Assembly: GCF_004379255.2 (NCBI RefSeq)
Contig: NC_056049.1
Span: forward strand, 14,058,063-14,122,062
Direction of reading: 5' to 3'
DNA: 64,000 nucleotides
DNA from: Salvia splendens
Lineage: Eukaryota; Streptophyta; Magnoliopsida; Lamiales; Lamiaceae
Position numbers and translations under genes: made by a program. Shown here piece by piece: positions 1 through 11,418 of the stretch; position 1 is the first letter of the stretch; each line of letters begins with the position of its first letter. Below the pieces are notes generated by a model. That model saw nothing but the letters and a program-made list of their open reading frames with translations. It was not told where the DNA came from and ran no database searches.

Positions 1-2
1 AC

Positions 3-848
3 ACATTTTTTGAGACACCTATTGCCGCCGTTTGGTGTAAGGTGGTGGGACTCCCGATCCATCTCTATGACCAAGTAGCCCTCATTGCGATTGGCAAGTT
101 GTTGGGGAAGCCAATCCAAGTGGACCATGCAACCTTCAACCAAACCCGACTCACCTTTGCCCGGATGTGTATTGAGATTGATATCTCGACGCCTCCACCG
201 GTGGAGATCATTCTCAACATCCTAGGCAAAGACACTAGGTACAAGGTGGTATGGGATCGGATTCCCCTATTTTGTGCGGAATGTAAGCATGTTGGGCACG
301 TCAAGGAAACATGCCTTATCCTAGGGAGGAGAAAGGAACAGGCCACCACGGATCCCACCCGACCACCACAACCCCGCCGACCCCACTCTGCGTCAAATCC
401 CATCCGCCGGGAATGGAGGCTGAAAACTAACGTGCATGGCACCCACAACCCGGAGCCGGGCCAAGGGTCTATGCCAAAGGGGGAGACCGAGCCGGGGACA
501 CACAAAGAGAAGAGCGGTGCGGAAGCGGCTCCTAGCTTGAAAGCAACACCGAGGGTGCAAGCCCAGATAGATGACGATGGTTTCCAAGTGGTGTCTAGGA
601 AGAAGAAAGGAAAGGTCCACGAGGGTGACGGGTACATCAGAGCTCTCCACAATGATAAGTTGCATCTTAAGGAGAACGTAGCAACGGTTACTTTTAGGGC
701 CGACGACTCGGGTGCAAATGAGCCGGGCATTGGCTCAATGAGTGTATCATGTGGGTTCCTAAGCCGGGAAATGGAGGGCTTCATCGAGGACCTCGATCCG
801 GGAGGGGTTGTCCCATGTGGGGGCACCCCTATCGCGGGCCTCAACTAG
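3..848 (+). CDS. LINE ORF1 protein, C-terminal part (CCHC zinc knuckle), 5' partial
   Basis: The frame is open from base 3 with no in-window start, so the N terminus lies to the left. The first residues (FFETPIAAVWCKVVGLPIHL) match the end of the DUF4283-like domain of the other LINE ORF1s here. A CCHC knuckle, CAECKHVGHVKETC (C-X2-C-X4-H-X4-C), follows near 271-315. The remainder is a basic, low-complexity tail. ORF1 proteins of this type bind LINE RNA and help form the RNP used in target-primed reverse transcription. There is no frameshift in the visible part, unlike the ORF1 of LINE A. An opposite-strand frame at 65-844 is also open but shows no recognisable protein. The sequence is repeated intact at 57614-58438. 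Confidence 0.8.
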   Translation, partial: TFFETPIAAVWCKVVGLPIHLYDQVALIAIGKLLGKPIQVDHATFNQTRLTFARMCIEIDISTPPPVEIILNILGKDTRYKVVWDRIPLFCAECKHVGHVKETCLILGRRKEQATTDPTRPPQPRRPHSASNPIRREWRLKTNVHGTHNPEPGQGSMPKGETEPGTHKEKSGAEAAPSLKATPRVQAQIDDDGFQVVSRKKKGKVHEGDGYIRALHNDKLHLKENVATVTFRADDSGANEPGIGSMSVSCGFLSREMEGFIEDLDPGGVVPCGGTPIAGLN

Positions 849-975
849 GTGACGGACTTAAGTTTTTGACGATGCGATGGCTGCATCATTATAATTGTAA
901 TTGGGATGCTAAGAGTATTTAGATGACCACCCTAGTTTATTGGGAGGCCCTCGTTGTACTCTAATTGGTCGTGGT

Positions 976-998
976 GAGCCGTCACTTTTGGGCGGCTC
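976..998 (+). other. 3' UTR stem-loop of LINE P
   Basis: The arms GAGCCGTC (976-983) and GGCGGCTC (991-998) pair over 8 positions, with one U-G wobble, around the 7-nt loop ACTTTTG. The same loop on a different stem is found in the 3' UTRs of LINEs A, B, C and G, and with small changes in M, N and O. The stem changes while pairing is kept, which supports a real RNA structure, probably one recognised by the LINE RT at the RNA 3' end (inference). Confidence 0.6.
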
Positions 999-1104
999 AA
1001 TGGTTGTTTGTTTTGGCTGCAATTGCTGTTGGTAATGCACAGGTGTGGGTCCGCCTTAACCCTCCACCCTCGGGGTGCTTAAAAAAAAAAAAAAAAAAAA
1101 AAAA

Positions 1105-2196
1105 GTGAACGTGAAGATGATGATGATGAGGAGGAGGAGGAGGATAAACAATTGGAAGAGATTGGACTAGAACATGGAGAACTTTTGGTGGTTCAAAGGC
1201 CTCTAAACATGCAAAACAGAAACGATGATCAACAAAGGGAGAACATCTTCCACACAAGGTGTTTGGTCCAAGGTAAACTTTGCATAATGATTATTGATGG
1301 TGGTAGTTGTGCAAATGTTGCAAGTTCTGAAATGGTGGAAAAGGTGAGCTTAACAATGGAAAAACATCCTAATCCATACAAGCTACAATGGCTTAATGAA
1401 TGTGGAGAAATTCGAGTGACTAAGCGAGTTCTAATTTCGTTTTCAATTGGCAATTATAAAGATGATGTTCTTTGTGATGTTGTGCCAATGCATGCAAGTC
1501 ACATTCTTTTGGGGAGGCCATGGCAGTTTGATCGTAGGGTGATTTATGATGGATTTCACAACCATTACACCTTCAACCATTACACCTTCAAGAGGACCAA
1601 CAGAAATTGTCACAAGCAAGGAGAGCTCGTGAGGTTGAGAGAAAAAAAGTGAGGGCATTGAAAAAGAGTCGAGAGAAAAAAAGAGTCGAGAGGAAAGTAA
1701 GAATGAGGGAAAAAAAGGTGAGGGCATTGAAAAAGAGTCAAGTGAAAAGAGTCCGAATGAAAAAAAGAATTTTTATGTGGGAGCAAAAGAAATAAAGAGT
1801 GCAATAGTTGAAAAAGAGAGTGTTTTCATCTTAGTGTACAAACAGTCTTTGTTTACCACTAACGAATTAACCACTTCTTTACCAAGTACAGTACGTTTGT
1901 GTCTCTTTTACAGGAATTCGAAGATATTTTTCCAGTGGAAGAATCAAGTGGATTACCTCCATTAAGAGGTATTGAACACCAAATTAACCTTGTTCCCGGG
2001 GCAGTTCTACCTAACCGACCAGCCTATAGAGCCAATCCCGAAGAGACTAAGGAAATTCAAAGGCAAGTACAAGAGTTGTTGGACAAAGGAAAAATCCGTG
2101 AGAGCATGAGTCCATGTGCTGTTCCGGTAATTGTTGTTTCTAAGAAAGATGGATCATGGAGGATGTGCATCGACTGCCGAGCAATCAACAAAATCA
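1105..2196 (+). pseudogene. Ty3/gypsy polyprotein, piece 1: protease and start of RT
   Basis: After an acidic, glutamate/aspartate-rich stretch, a retropepsin-like domain runs from about 1250 to 1560. It has IIDGGSCANVAS as the active-site region (DGG rather than the usual DTG/DSG) and ILLGRPWQFD near its end. A lysine/glutamate-rich linker with a 69-bp internal repeat follows, and the frame changes there. From about 1899 the RT begins with [20 protein letters not shown] and [18 protein letters not shown]. It breaks off where LINE A is inserted. The 14-bp sequence AATCAACAAAATCA at 2183-2196 is the left TSD of that insertion, repeated at 17842-17855. The element continues at 17842. Frameshifts make it inactive. 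Confidence 0.85.
1649..1739 (+). repeat. 69-bp-period direct repeat in the gypsy protease-RT linker
   Basis: A 22-nt A/G-rich sequence beginning GTGAGGGCATTG occurs at 1649-1670 and 1718-1739. The period of 69 bp is a multiple of three, so it would have been an in-frame repeat in the charged linker of the ancestral polyprotein. It is present identically in the right-hand duplicate. Confidence 0.7.
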
Positions 2197-2216
2197 AACC
2201 TTGGCAAATTCGGCCT

Positions 2217-2246
2217 CTAGAGAGAGATGCTCCTCCTTCTCTCTAG
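2217..2246 (+). other. 5'-terminal hairpin of LINE A
   Basis: CTAGAGAGA (2217-2225) and TCTCTCTAG (2238-2246) form a perfect 9-bp inverted repeat with a 12-nt loop, about 20 nt from the 5' end of the element. Equivalent hairpins stand at the 5' ends of LINEs B, C and D, and variants in F and K. Confidence 0.7.
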
Positions 2247-2398
2247 CAATATCACCTCCGTTTGATAATTCGGCCCTCCCCACCCAAGGGTTTCCTTCAC
2301 TCGCCGTCTCCCAACACCTCTCGTCGTCAACCTCCACCCCGGTGCGTCATCCCTATCTCTCGCGAGACCAGCCATCCGTGTCCGCCTCTCGGCCGGCC

Positions 2399-5125
2399 AT
2401 GCCGGATCCTACCTCGAGCCCCATCCCGACCCCGCCGGACCCCGACACGGCAAGTACTATCCCGGACCAGCTCATGGTCTTCCACTCGAATGATGCCTCA
2501 AACCCGAAGCTTTCGGCCAAAGATCTGAAAATGAAGAGTAAGAAGAGCCGGGTTAGCGCGAGAAAGAGCACACCGGCTCCCTCCACCAAAGGTCATGGTC
2601 GGAAAAGGTTCGTGCCTTCACCACTACCAGAGGACAAGCAACTTCGGAAGAAACTCACCTTCGGATTGGATGATAGCCCCGTCATTGAGGCCACCGATAT
2701 GAGCTCCGACCATGACAATCCAAGTTGTAAGTCACTCTCGTTCCCATCTTGTCCCAATGACGGCTTGGAAGCAAAAGGGCCGGAAAACCACCATTTGGCC
2801 CACACTCCTACGGAAGGAGACCACATGGAGCCGGTGGCCCTTGCGATCTTGCCGGCAGGTGCACCGGACCCCCCCTCCGACCAAGGTCCCGCCGTGTATG
2901 AGACGACCGTTGGGGAAGGTGACGCCATGCTCACTTGCGTTTCCCAAGAGGGTGGGGCTGAACCATGTGCTCCAAAAAGTACCTTGGAGAGTGGGTTAGT
3001 CAACTTACCCGAAATGTGCATAGAACCAAAATACCTTTCCGAAAGCGCCTTTGTCCCTTACCAACAAGAGAAACCATTTGAAGACTCGTGCCACCCCCTC
3101 CCAATGCAGCAAATGAAGCCAAAAAGGAATGATATCTTGCAAGTACTCTCTTTGGAGGCGGCGGAAATCCTTGATTCCGCGGCGGCACAACCCCTCCTCG
3201 CCGGCCCGCCGCCGGAAACCGCCTTCCGGTCGGTGGAAACCCCGCTCCTCCTTGAATACCAAAAAGAGATCACTCCCCCCAACCCCTTACTTGCTGATGG
3301 CCCCACCCTCTCCGACTTCCCTCCACTTGAGCGAGGGAGAACTAGGAAAATCCGGGACAACTTTGAAAACGGCGCGTCGGGTGATGGGGTGAGGCCGGCT
3401 TGGCCGAAAGACAAGATGGAATCCAACTCCGTGCGGGGCACGATGGCTCTCGCGGCCCCGACAATGACCCCGACAAGCTCCGAACGGCCCAACGCCACCT
3501 TGGGGACCCCTTGGGACAAATTTACCCCAATGCATGTAGTAATGTAGATGGTTTGGCCGTAGGACCTCAAGGGGATGGCTCAAGTGGAAACCACCCCCCC
3601 AACGAGATCATTAGGCCGATGAATCACACTCAAGGGCGAGAAAGCGGGGCGGCCGAGAAGGTACCCATCAAGCCGATTTCCATGGCCGACATGGTTCGAG
3701 GGTCCCCGAACCCCGAAGGTCCGCAAGCCTTCCTCCCAGAGAACATCCAAAACATTGGGTTTGCCACCACATCTAACGGCATCCCGGCCATCTACTTCTC
3801 CGGGGCGGAGATTCAAAAGTTGGCTACAAACCTAGGTCACGCCATCGTCGGTAAGTTCTCCCACTCAATTGCGTCATCACATCAAATTCAAAAGGCCTTG
3901 GATAACATTAAATTCAGTCGGGGTTTCACTTGGAAATTTATTAATGCAAAACATGTTTTTGTGCAATTTGAGGATATGGCGGACTATGCACGGCTCCTTA
4001 GTTGCCCTAAAGGTACTCCGGTGTGGTTCATCGACCGACATCCGATGAGAGTCTTTAAATGGACACCCGATTTTGATGCGTATTGTGAATCCCCAATCGC
4101 GGCGATTTGGTGCAATTTAATTGACCTCCCAATTCATCTCTTTGATCAATCGGCCCTTTTTGCCATCGGAAAGCTCCTAGGGACACCTATTCAAGTGGAT
4201 CGTGGCCAACAAGTCACGACTTTCGTTTGCCCGCATTTGTGTTGAGATCGACATCACCAAACCACCCCCCGAAGAGATCATCTTAGATATTTGTGGCCGA
4301 AAAATGGTTCAACAAGTGAAATAGGACAAGATCCCATCCTATTGCCGGGAATGCAAACACGTGGGCCACAAAAGCGACGTGTGCTATGCGGCAGGTAGAG
4401 GGGAACGGCCACCCAAACGTAACTACAACGTAGCCCCTCCGAAACAGCCACAACAAGGGGACCGTCAAGCCGGGAAAGTAAGTGAGGGTGCAAGGCATGA
4501 TGGGAACTAGGAATGGATACAACAAGGGAAGAACAAGACAAAGGTACACCAACAACGGCTTAACCCGAAGGCAAATGCGCACAATGGCCCGAATTGGTCG
4601 GGGCCGGACATCATGGGGGAAATGCAAAATGAAGGGGGCATGGAGCTAGTCATCCACCCCATTGAGGAGGATCATAGCGCTCATCATTGCGCTAAACACA
4701 CTAGAGATCCGATTGCTATTCCCTCCTCTTCCGGAGGCGGCCGAGGAGGCTCACCGAAGGGAGCGAATAAGGGAAGGTACCATGCGCCCTCGGCATCGGG
4801 TACTCGAGAGAATTCGAAAGACTCTTTCCTCCCTTTTAATCTCGATCGAGCTGAGTCACAAACGGTGGAAAACCACATGAGCACCAATCGGTACTACTCC
4901 CTCATGGCTCGGGAAAACTTTGTGGAAAATGAGCTTGAGGACATGGGTGTGTGGGAAGCATACAATCCCCCCAACGGAGTCGATGTTGGAAACGCCCCTA
5001 GACCCCCAAATTTGTCAGAGGTTGACGGGGATGAGTTCGAGGATTGCGATACCATTGAGGTGGAGCGGAGGCCGAGCAAAAATGCCGAGGATACCACCAT
5101 GTCAATCACGAACCTCCACTGTTAA
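2399..5125 (+). pseudogene. LINE A ORF1 (RNA-binding ORF1 protein), broken
   Basis: The start at ATG 2399 is placed by alignment with the other copies (PDP-rich N terminus, then ISDQLMVF-like). In order it has a basic motif GRKRFVPSPLPEDKQLRKK, one copy of the NLPEM..ES..VP repeat near 3000-3090, the DUF4283-like domain (about 3720-4240) and the CCHC knuckle CRECKHVGHKSDVC (about 4342-4383). The frame changes once between 3400 and 3547. A small deletion near 4203 shifts it again, and TAG codons lie near 4322 and 4508. The last part (4613-5125) is open to the stop TAA at 5123. ORF2 starts two bases after that stop. Confidence 0.85.
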
Positions 5126-5127
5126 CT

Positions 5128-7021
5128 ATGTCTTTCAATCTCATGTTTTGGAACGTTAGGGGGATTGCGAATGTGCCCACCCAAAACGTTCTAAAAAGAT
5201 TAATTAAGTCTCATAATATTAATTTTCTTGCATTAATGGAACCACTAACGGCTCCCGACCCGGAGAAGTTCTCCAAGACCTTGGGGCTCGTCTTCCAAGG
5301 ATCAAATCTGAATGGAAAGATATGGGTGTTTGCTGAAGAAGGCACAAGATTCTGTGCTGAATGCGACACGGATCAAGTTCTTCATGGCCGGGTCGAGTCC
5401 CCTCGCCTTGTGGGACACATTGGCATTTCAGCGGTTTATGCTAAATGCACAAGGGGCGAAAGGATCCATTTGTGGGACAAAATGAGGGAAATTGCATTGG
5501 CTACTGAAGGCTCGCCTTGGATCATTGGGGGAGACTTCAACACCATTCTTTCGACGGGCGATAGAGTTGGTAGTGACACTAACCGACAAGCTGAAATGGT
5601 GGACTTTGCGGAGGCTATTGAAGATTGCAGAGTTCTTGATCCGGGGTTCGATGGCTCGGAATTTACATGGGCCAAGAATGGCCTTTTCGAGAGGCTCGAT
5701 AGAGTGTTAGTGAATGAACCTTGGGCACAATGCTTTGAAGTGACTAGAGTAACAAACTTACCTCGGGTTTCATCAGACCATGGCCCCGTGTTGGTCCGGT
5801 GCAGAACCCCACGTACCCACACTGAGGGCAGGCCGTTCCGTTTTCAAAATATGTGGGTTAGGCACGATGGTTTTGCTGATTTGGCGAAGGGTGACTGGAG
5901 CCAACCAACCGGGGCTGGAGAACTTCTCAATCTTCAGATTAAGCTTGGCCGAGTTAAGAAAACCCTTAAGGAGTGGAATAAGGCTGTCTTCGTGAACATT
6001 CACGACAACCTTAGGGAAATGGAGGAAAAAATCGCGATGGCCCAAGCAGAATTTGAGGAGAGGCCTTCCCCGGATAACAGGGCAGAAGTTAACCGTAGCA
6101 TTGCCATGTATATCCGTCTTCTCAAGATGGAGGAGGACTTCTGGAGACAAAAGGAGACCCTTAGATGGCTTGCGGAGGGCGACAAGAACACCAAATTTTA
6201 TCAAAGCTGGGTCAAACAAAAGAGATTAAGGATGCGCATCCACAAGATCAATGTGGGGGGGGAGAGAACTCACGGAGGAATTGGAGATCAGGAACTCTGT
6301 CGTGGATTTCTTCCAAAACCTCCTTGCCCCGGGACCCCTCTCACTCCTGGAGCCAGATTTGGGCTTGATTCAGCGCCTCTCACCTTCTCCTGAAGTGGAA
6401 AGCCCTACCGAATCCACCAAGCGCAGAGGAAGTGAAAAAAGCCGTATTTGACATCTCCGGAGATAGCGCCCCTGGACCGGATGGTTTCACAGCCACCTTC
6501 TATACGGTCGGTATTGATGTTGTGGCTGCTATCCAGCAATTTTTCGAGGGAGCCTACCTACCCCGAAGCATCACGGCCACGAGCATCGTACTCTTTCCGA
6601 AGAAGCTTGGCCCAGACTCGTGGAGTGATTATCGCCCCATTAGCTTGTGCAATGTTTCAAACAAGATCATCACCAAAATCCTCACAAGGAGATTATCTCC
6701 CCTCCTCCCTCAGGTTATTGCGCCAAATCAGAGTGGGTTTGTGAAAGGCCGGCTGCTTAATGATAACGTCCTCTTGGCGCAAGAGATGTTCCATGAACTT
6801 CCGAGGAGCGCGCCGACCCCCAATGTTGCGGTCAAGATTGATATGGCTAAAGTTTACGACAGAGTCCAGTGGCCCCTATTGATCAAGGTCATGGACCGAA
6901 TGGGCTTCCCCGCCAGAGGGATCTCCATGATTGAGAGGTGTGTGGGCTCATGCTGGTTTTCGGTCTTAATTAATGGAGTTCCATCGGGGTTCTTCAAGTC
7001 ATCTCGCAGCCTTAGACAAGG
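5128..7021 (+). pseudogene. LINE A ORF2, 5' part: endonuclease and start of RT
   Basis: The ATG at 5128 lies 2 nt after the ORF1 stop. The AP-like endonuclease has FWNVRGIAN at its start, GGDFNTIL, a GSEFTWAKNGLFERLDRVL stretch and SDHGPVLV, which supply the Asn, Asp and His residues typical of the fold. The frame is open to about 6250, where a G run (TGGGGGGGGAG) shifts it. The RT resumes in another frame from about 6432 with PGPDGFTATFY, RPISLCNVSNKIITK and KIDMAKVYDRVQWP. LINE D interrupts the RT at 7021 within LRQGDPIS. The remaining RT, zinc motif and RNase H are at 15349-17602. Confidence 0.85.
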
Positions 7022-7276
7022 ATTTTTTTTTTATCAAACACCTTCACGGTGGAGGGTTCGTGGGTCCCTCATCCCTATATATCAACAAAAGGCCATTACT
7101 TGATTACAAGAGGACCAATCTTTCTAAAGCTAGAGTGACAAAAACAATTTACACCACACTCTATTACAAAAACACCACAAGAGTAAATAGGGGTCAATCC
7201 GGGGATGGACCGACACCCACATACTCTACGGCGTCCGGTACAAAGCAAGATCGGTGACCACTTTCCGTGCCTCGTG

Positions 7277-10200
7277 CTACTCTCGTTCATCATCTCTCAC
7301 CCGAAGATTGGGGACTCCCATTTCGTCCATCCGGATGATGGCTCTAATCCTTCTTGGAACATTTTGTGGGGACATTTGTTGGAAATTATCTTGTTCCACT
7401 CCCATTTTGGCGAGCATATCAGCCGCTTTGTTGCCCTCCCTATGAATGAAGGTGGCCCGGAATATAGACACGTTTGAAGCCATGCAAAAGGGCCATGACG
7501 CGGCGAACTTGTGCCGGGCCCCAAGTCGTGCCATTGAGCAACTTAATAGCTTGTTCCGCATCTGATTCAATCCATATGGGTAGGTTGAACGCCTTCGCTA
7601 CCTCCAACCCATAGTGTATGGCCATGAGCTCGGCCTCAAGAGCCGATTGAACGATGAGGGGGGTTGCAAATGCTTAAGTAATTTCCCATTGTGGTCCCGA
7701 ACAAGACCCCCTCCGCCACCCTTGTTTGTTGCCTCAAAGAACGCCCCATCCGTGTTAAGCTTGATCCATGTGCGTTCCGGGGGGTGCCACTTAACCGGCA
7801 TAACCAACGGTCTCGGCCCCCTTGTCTCGGGGTGATTCGGAGGGCTCATTCCGAGTTTCACTCCCTTCCAATGCTTCGGCTTGATGTGACCATTGGTCAT
7901 GTTGTTGAGGATGAACATGTGAACCTGCCAAACAACGTTGTACGGTTTGAACTGAATTTGCTCATGTCGACTCCTATTCCTCTCCGCCCAAAGGAACCAC
8001 AGAATGAGGTATGGAATGACTCGACTATGGTGTCTCCTATCAAGCTGTTGGGTCCTAGCGGACCACACTTGCAACCTGTCTTGGATGGTGTCGTTCACCC
8101 TAAGAGATGGGGCCGAGCCTTCGAACCTACCGTCGAACTCCCTCCAGACACATGCTGCTCCCCACCCTCAGATGAAGAGATGTTGAAGGGACTCGGTGTT
8201 AGGCCTCCGTGGGCAGCATTGGCATTTCGACGCAAGCTCAATCTTCCTCCATTGGAGCTTGGAGTCAACCGGTATCCTGTTTGACAATAATCGCCAACTG
8301 AAGATTACAATAGATTTTGTAAGGCCAGCCCTCCAAATGTCGTCGAGACCTTGGATTCTCGGCCTTTGCGTACGTATAGTCTCCCAGGTCGTAGTGAGCG
8401 AGAACTCCCCGAGCCGAGAAAGCTTCCATCGAGGGACGTTCGGTTCTCCCGCGACGATTGGGGTATGAAGGATTTGTGTGATAACCTCTTGTGGCATTCC
8501 AGCCTGGTTGTGAAGTTGACGTAACTTAGCCTCATACCAAGTTCCACCCCCAATGTAGTCCGAGACCTTGGCCGATGAGGCACCCCTATCGTCAAGGCAG
8601 ATCTCGCGAAGGGGAGATTGACCAAGCCAAATGTCATCCCAAAAGTAGGCATCGCCCTGACCGATCACCCATCTAATGTGCGGATTTGCTTGATTTCTCA
8701 CTTTCATTAGCCGCTTCCATGTCGGGCTACTTCTCCCCGAAGGGGAGGCCGCAAGGGGGGAGTTTTTATGACAATACTTGCCCTTCATGTATCTAGCCCA
8801 AAGGGAATTTTGCTCCCGGAACCTCCACCAAAGTTTGATACTGAAGGCCCGGAGGACTTCTTTGGTCTTACGAATGCCGAGACCCCATTCAGGGGTGGGG
8901 AGGCAGATCTGATCCCACCCAATCCAATGTGTCTTTTTTCTCTCTGTTGACGATCCCCAGAAAAATCGGGCCATCTGCTGATCCAATTGCTTAAGGGCAC
9001 CGGATGTTGGTTCAATGGCCTGGAAAATGTGCAGCGGCACCGCTTCAAGTGTGCTTTGGAGTAGTATAAGCCTACCTCCAAAGGAGAGGTGTCGATGAGC
9101 CCACCCCGAGATTCGTGCAGCAATCTTTTCCTGAAGGAACATAAACATATCTGTACGTTTGACACCACGATAAATAGGAACTCCAAGGTACAAAAATGGG
9201 AAAGTACCTCGTGCGAAGCCTCCTTCATTTTGTATAATGTTGGCGCACCCTTCATGTTGTTCGGCAATGTAGAAGTTGCTTTTTGCCAAGTTAATCTACT
9301 GCCCGGAAACCCCGGCATATGACTCCAAGCAAGTCCGCAGCCGCCTAAGAGGTCCCTCCTCTGCTTGTGTGAATATCACAATGTCATCGGCGTAGGCGAG
9401 GTGGCTTATTTCCATGCAGTGGCGAGTAGCTCTAAAAGTCATTTCTTTCTTTCCCAAAATGAGCTTGTCTAATTTTCTTGAGAGGTACTCAGCTGCAATT
9501 ACGAAAAGTGTCGGAGATATTGGATCTCCCTGTCTGAGGCCGCGGGTGGACTTAAAGAACCCGGAGGGGGCGCCATTGACCAGCACCGAGAACCAACACG
9601 AGCCCACACATCTCTCAATCAAAGAGACCCACGGGGCCGGGAAACCCATCCGGTGTAGCACTTTCAAAAGGAAGGGCCATTGTACTCGGTCGTAGGCCTT
9701 AGCCATATCGATTTTTACCGCGACATTAGGGGCCGGCGCACATCTCGAGAGCTCATGGAACATCTCCTGTGCCAAAAGGACATTATCATTGAGGAGCCGT
9801 CCCTTCAAAAATCCACTCTGGTTTGGTGAGATAACCATAGGGATGAGCGAAGTCATTCTCTTCGACATTATCTTTGTGATAATCTTGTTGACGACGTTGC
9901 ACAGGCTAATGGGGCGGTAGTCGCTCCACGACTCCGACACAAGCTTTTTTGGGATGAGGACAATGCTTGTGGCCGTGACGCTACGTGGGAGGTAGGCACC
10001 CCCGAAGAATTGGCCTATAGCCGCCACCACGTCCGGCCCAACCGTCGCCCAACAGGCCTAGTAGAACAAGGCCGTGAAACCATCCGGCCCTGGGGCACTG
10101 TCCCCGGAGATGTCAAAAACAGCCTTTTTAACTTCCTCTGCGGATGGAGGGTCGGGGAGAGCAGCCACTTCATCCAAGGGTGGGAGTTGCCAAATCAAGG

Positions 10201-11418
10201 TCTGGCTCGGACAAAGTGAGGGGCCCCAGGGCCAGGAGGTCTTGAAAGAACTCCACCGCCGAACTTCTTAACTCCATTTCGTCCGAGATCTCCCGGCCGC
10301 CCACATTGATCTTGTGGATGCACATGCGGATCCTTTTTTGTTTGACCCAACTTTGGTAGAATTTAGTATCCCCTAGCCATCTTAGGGTAGCCTTTTGTCG
10401 CCAGAAGTCCTCCTCCATTTTAAGGAGTCGAATGTACTCGGCAATGCATCTATTGAACTCTGTCCTGTTCTCCGGGGTTGGCCTTTCTTCGAAATCGCTT
10501 TGGGCCAGTGCGATTTTCACCTCCATATCCCTGAGGTTGTTATGGATGTTCCCAAAGGTCTCCTTGTTCCACACCTTTAGGATTCTCTTTAGTCGAGCAA
10601 GTTTGATTTGGAAATTGAGGAGGCCTTCGGACTCCGTCGGTTGGCTCCAATCTCCCCAAACAAGGTCCTCAAATCTCTCGTGCCTAACCCACATGTTTTG
10701 GAACCTGAATGGCCAACCTCCGCTGTTGTTGCTTGTCACTTTGCATCTTACCAACACAGGCCCGTGGTCCGAGGCAATCCGGGGCAGGTTCGTCACCCGA
10801 GTAGTTTCCAAGGTTTTGTGCCCATCGTTCGTTCACAAGGATTCTATCCAATCTTTCAAAAAGGCCATTCTTGGCCCACGTGAACTCCGACCCATCAAAT
10901 CCCGGGTCTGGTTTCCTGCAGTCCTCAATGGCCTCCGCAAAGTCCACCATTTCAGCTTGGCAGTTTGTGTCACTCCCTGCTCTGTCTCGCGGATGGAGAA
11001 TGGTATTGAAGTCCCCTCCAATCATCCAGAGTGTACCCTCCAAAAGTATAGAGCACTCCCTCAATTCATCCCATAAATGAAGTCGTTCGGTCCTCGTGCA
11101 TTTTGCGTAAATCGCCGAGACACACAAGTGGCTAGCAAGGCGAGGAGATCCAAAGCGGCCGGATAGGGCCTGATCCGTATCTCTCTCGGCCACGAAGCTG
11201 GCCCCTTCCTCAACAAACACCCAGATCTTCCCATTTCTATTCGAGCCTTGGAAAGCCAACCCCAAAGCCTTTGAGAACTTCTCCGGGTTAGGGCTTGTGA
11301 GCGGCTCCATTATTGCAAGAAAGTGAATATTATGAGTCTTAATTAATCTTTTAAGAACATTTTGGGTAGGCGCGTTAGCAACTCCCCTAACCTTCCAAAA
11401 CATAAAATTGACAGACAT
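7277..11418 (-). pseudogene. LINE D ORF2 (endonuclease-RT-zinc-RNase H), frameshifted
   Basis: It starts at ATG 11418, 2 nt after the ORF1 stop. The endonuclease (FWKVRGVAN, GGDFNTIL) runs in one frame to about 10690. It shifts near 10800 and continues with RVTNLPRIASDHGPVLV. The RT has KIDMAKAYDRVQWPFLL, GLRQGDPISPTLF and YADD (about 9390) and changes frame near 9290. The zinc motif CQCCPRRPNTESLQHLFI is near 8200. RNase H has IKLNTDGAFFE and HREGNKAADMLAKMG. The stop is at 7277. The full domain set is present but needs several frame changes, so no active protein is expected. Confidence 0.85.

Larger units (their letters stand above)
1..1104 (+). mobile_element. LINE P, 3' part: ORF1 followed directly by 3' UTR and poly(A)
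   Basis: An open ORF1 frame runs in from beyond the left edge and stops at 848. About 230 bp of 3' UTR and a 24-A tail (1081-1104) follow. No endonuclease or RT lies between ORF1 and the tail, unlike the other LINEs here. The last ~40 nt before the tail resemble the 3' ends of the other LINEs (the shared core is AACCCTCCACC). The insertion sits in the decayed gypsy element starting at 1105. The left TSD is outside the window. It is either an ORF1-only (HAL1-like) LINE or an internal deletion derivative. Confidence 0.75.
22..6408. repeat. Left copy of a ~6.4 kb near-identical direct repeat
   Basis: This stretch recurs at 57612-64000 in the same orientation, offset by 57590-57592 bp. By eye the copies differ only in poly(A) length (24 versus 26 A), a 1-bp deletion near 2580, a 1-bp C insertion near 3100, and substitutions at 4849, 5921 and 6217. 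Both copies carry the same LINE insertion and the same older frameshifts and stops, so the segment was duplicated as a block. In the left copy the LINE P reading frame continues leftward out of the window. In the right copy homology begins abruptly at 57612. Confidence 0.95.

Noticed and set aside
65..844. Long open frame of 259 codons opposite LINE P ORF1 (and its duplicate at 57655-58434)
   Set aside because: It mirrors the ORF1 coding frame and shows no recognisable domain. The + strand frame has the zinc knuckle and family similarity, so this is a shadow.
1105..2196. Endogenous pararetrovirus (caulimovirid) origin of the protease/RT pieces
   Set aside because: The later pieces include a clear integrase with HHCC and core motifs in Ty3 order, and no movement or coat protein is seen.
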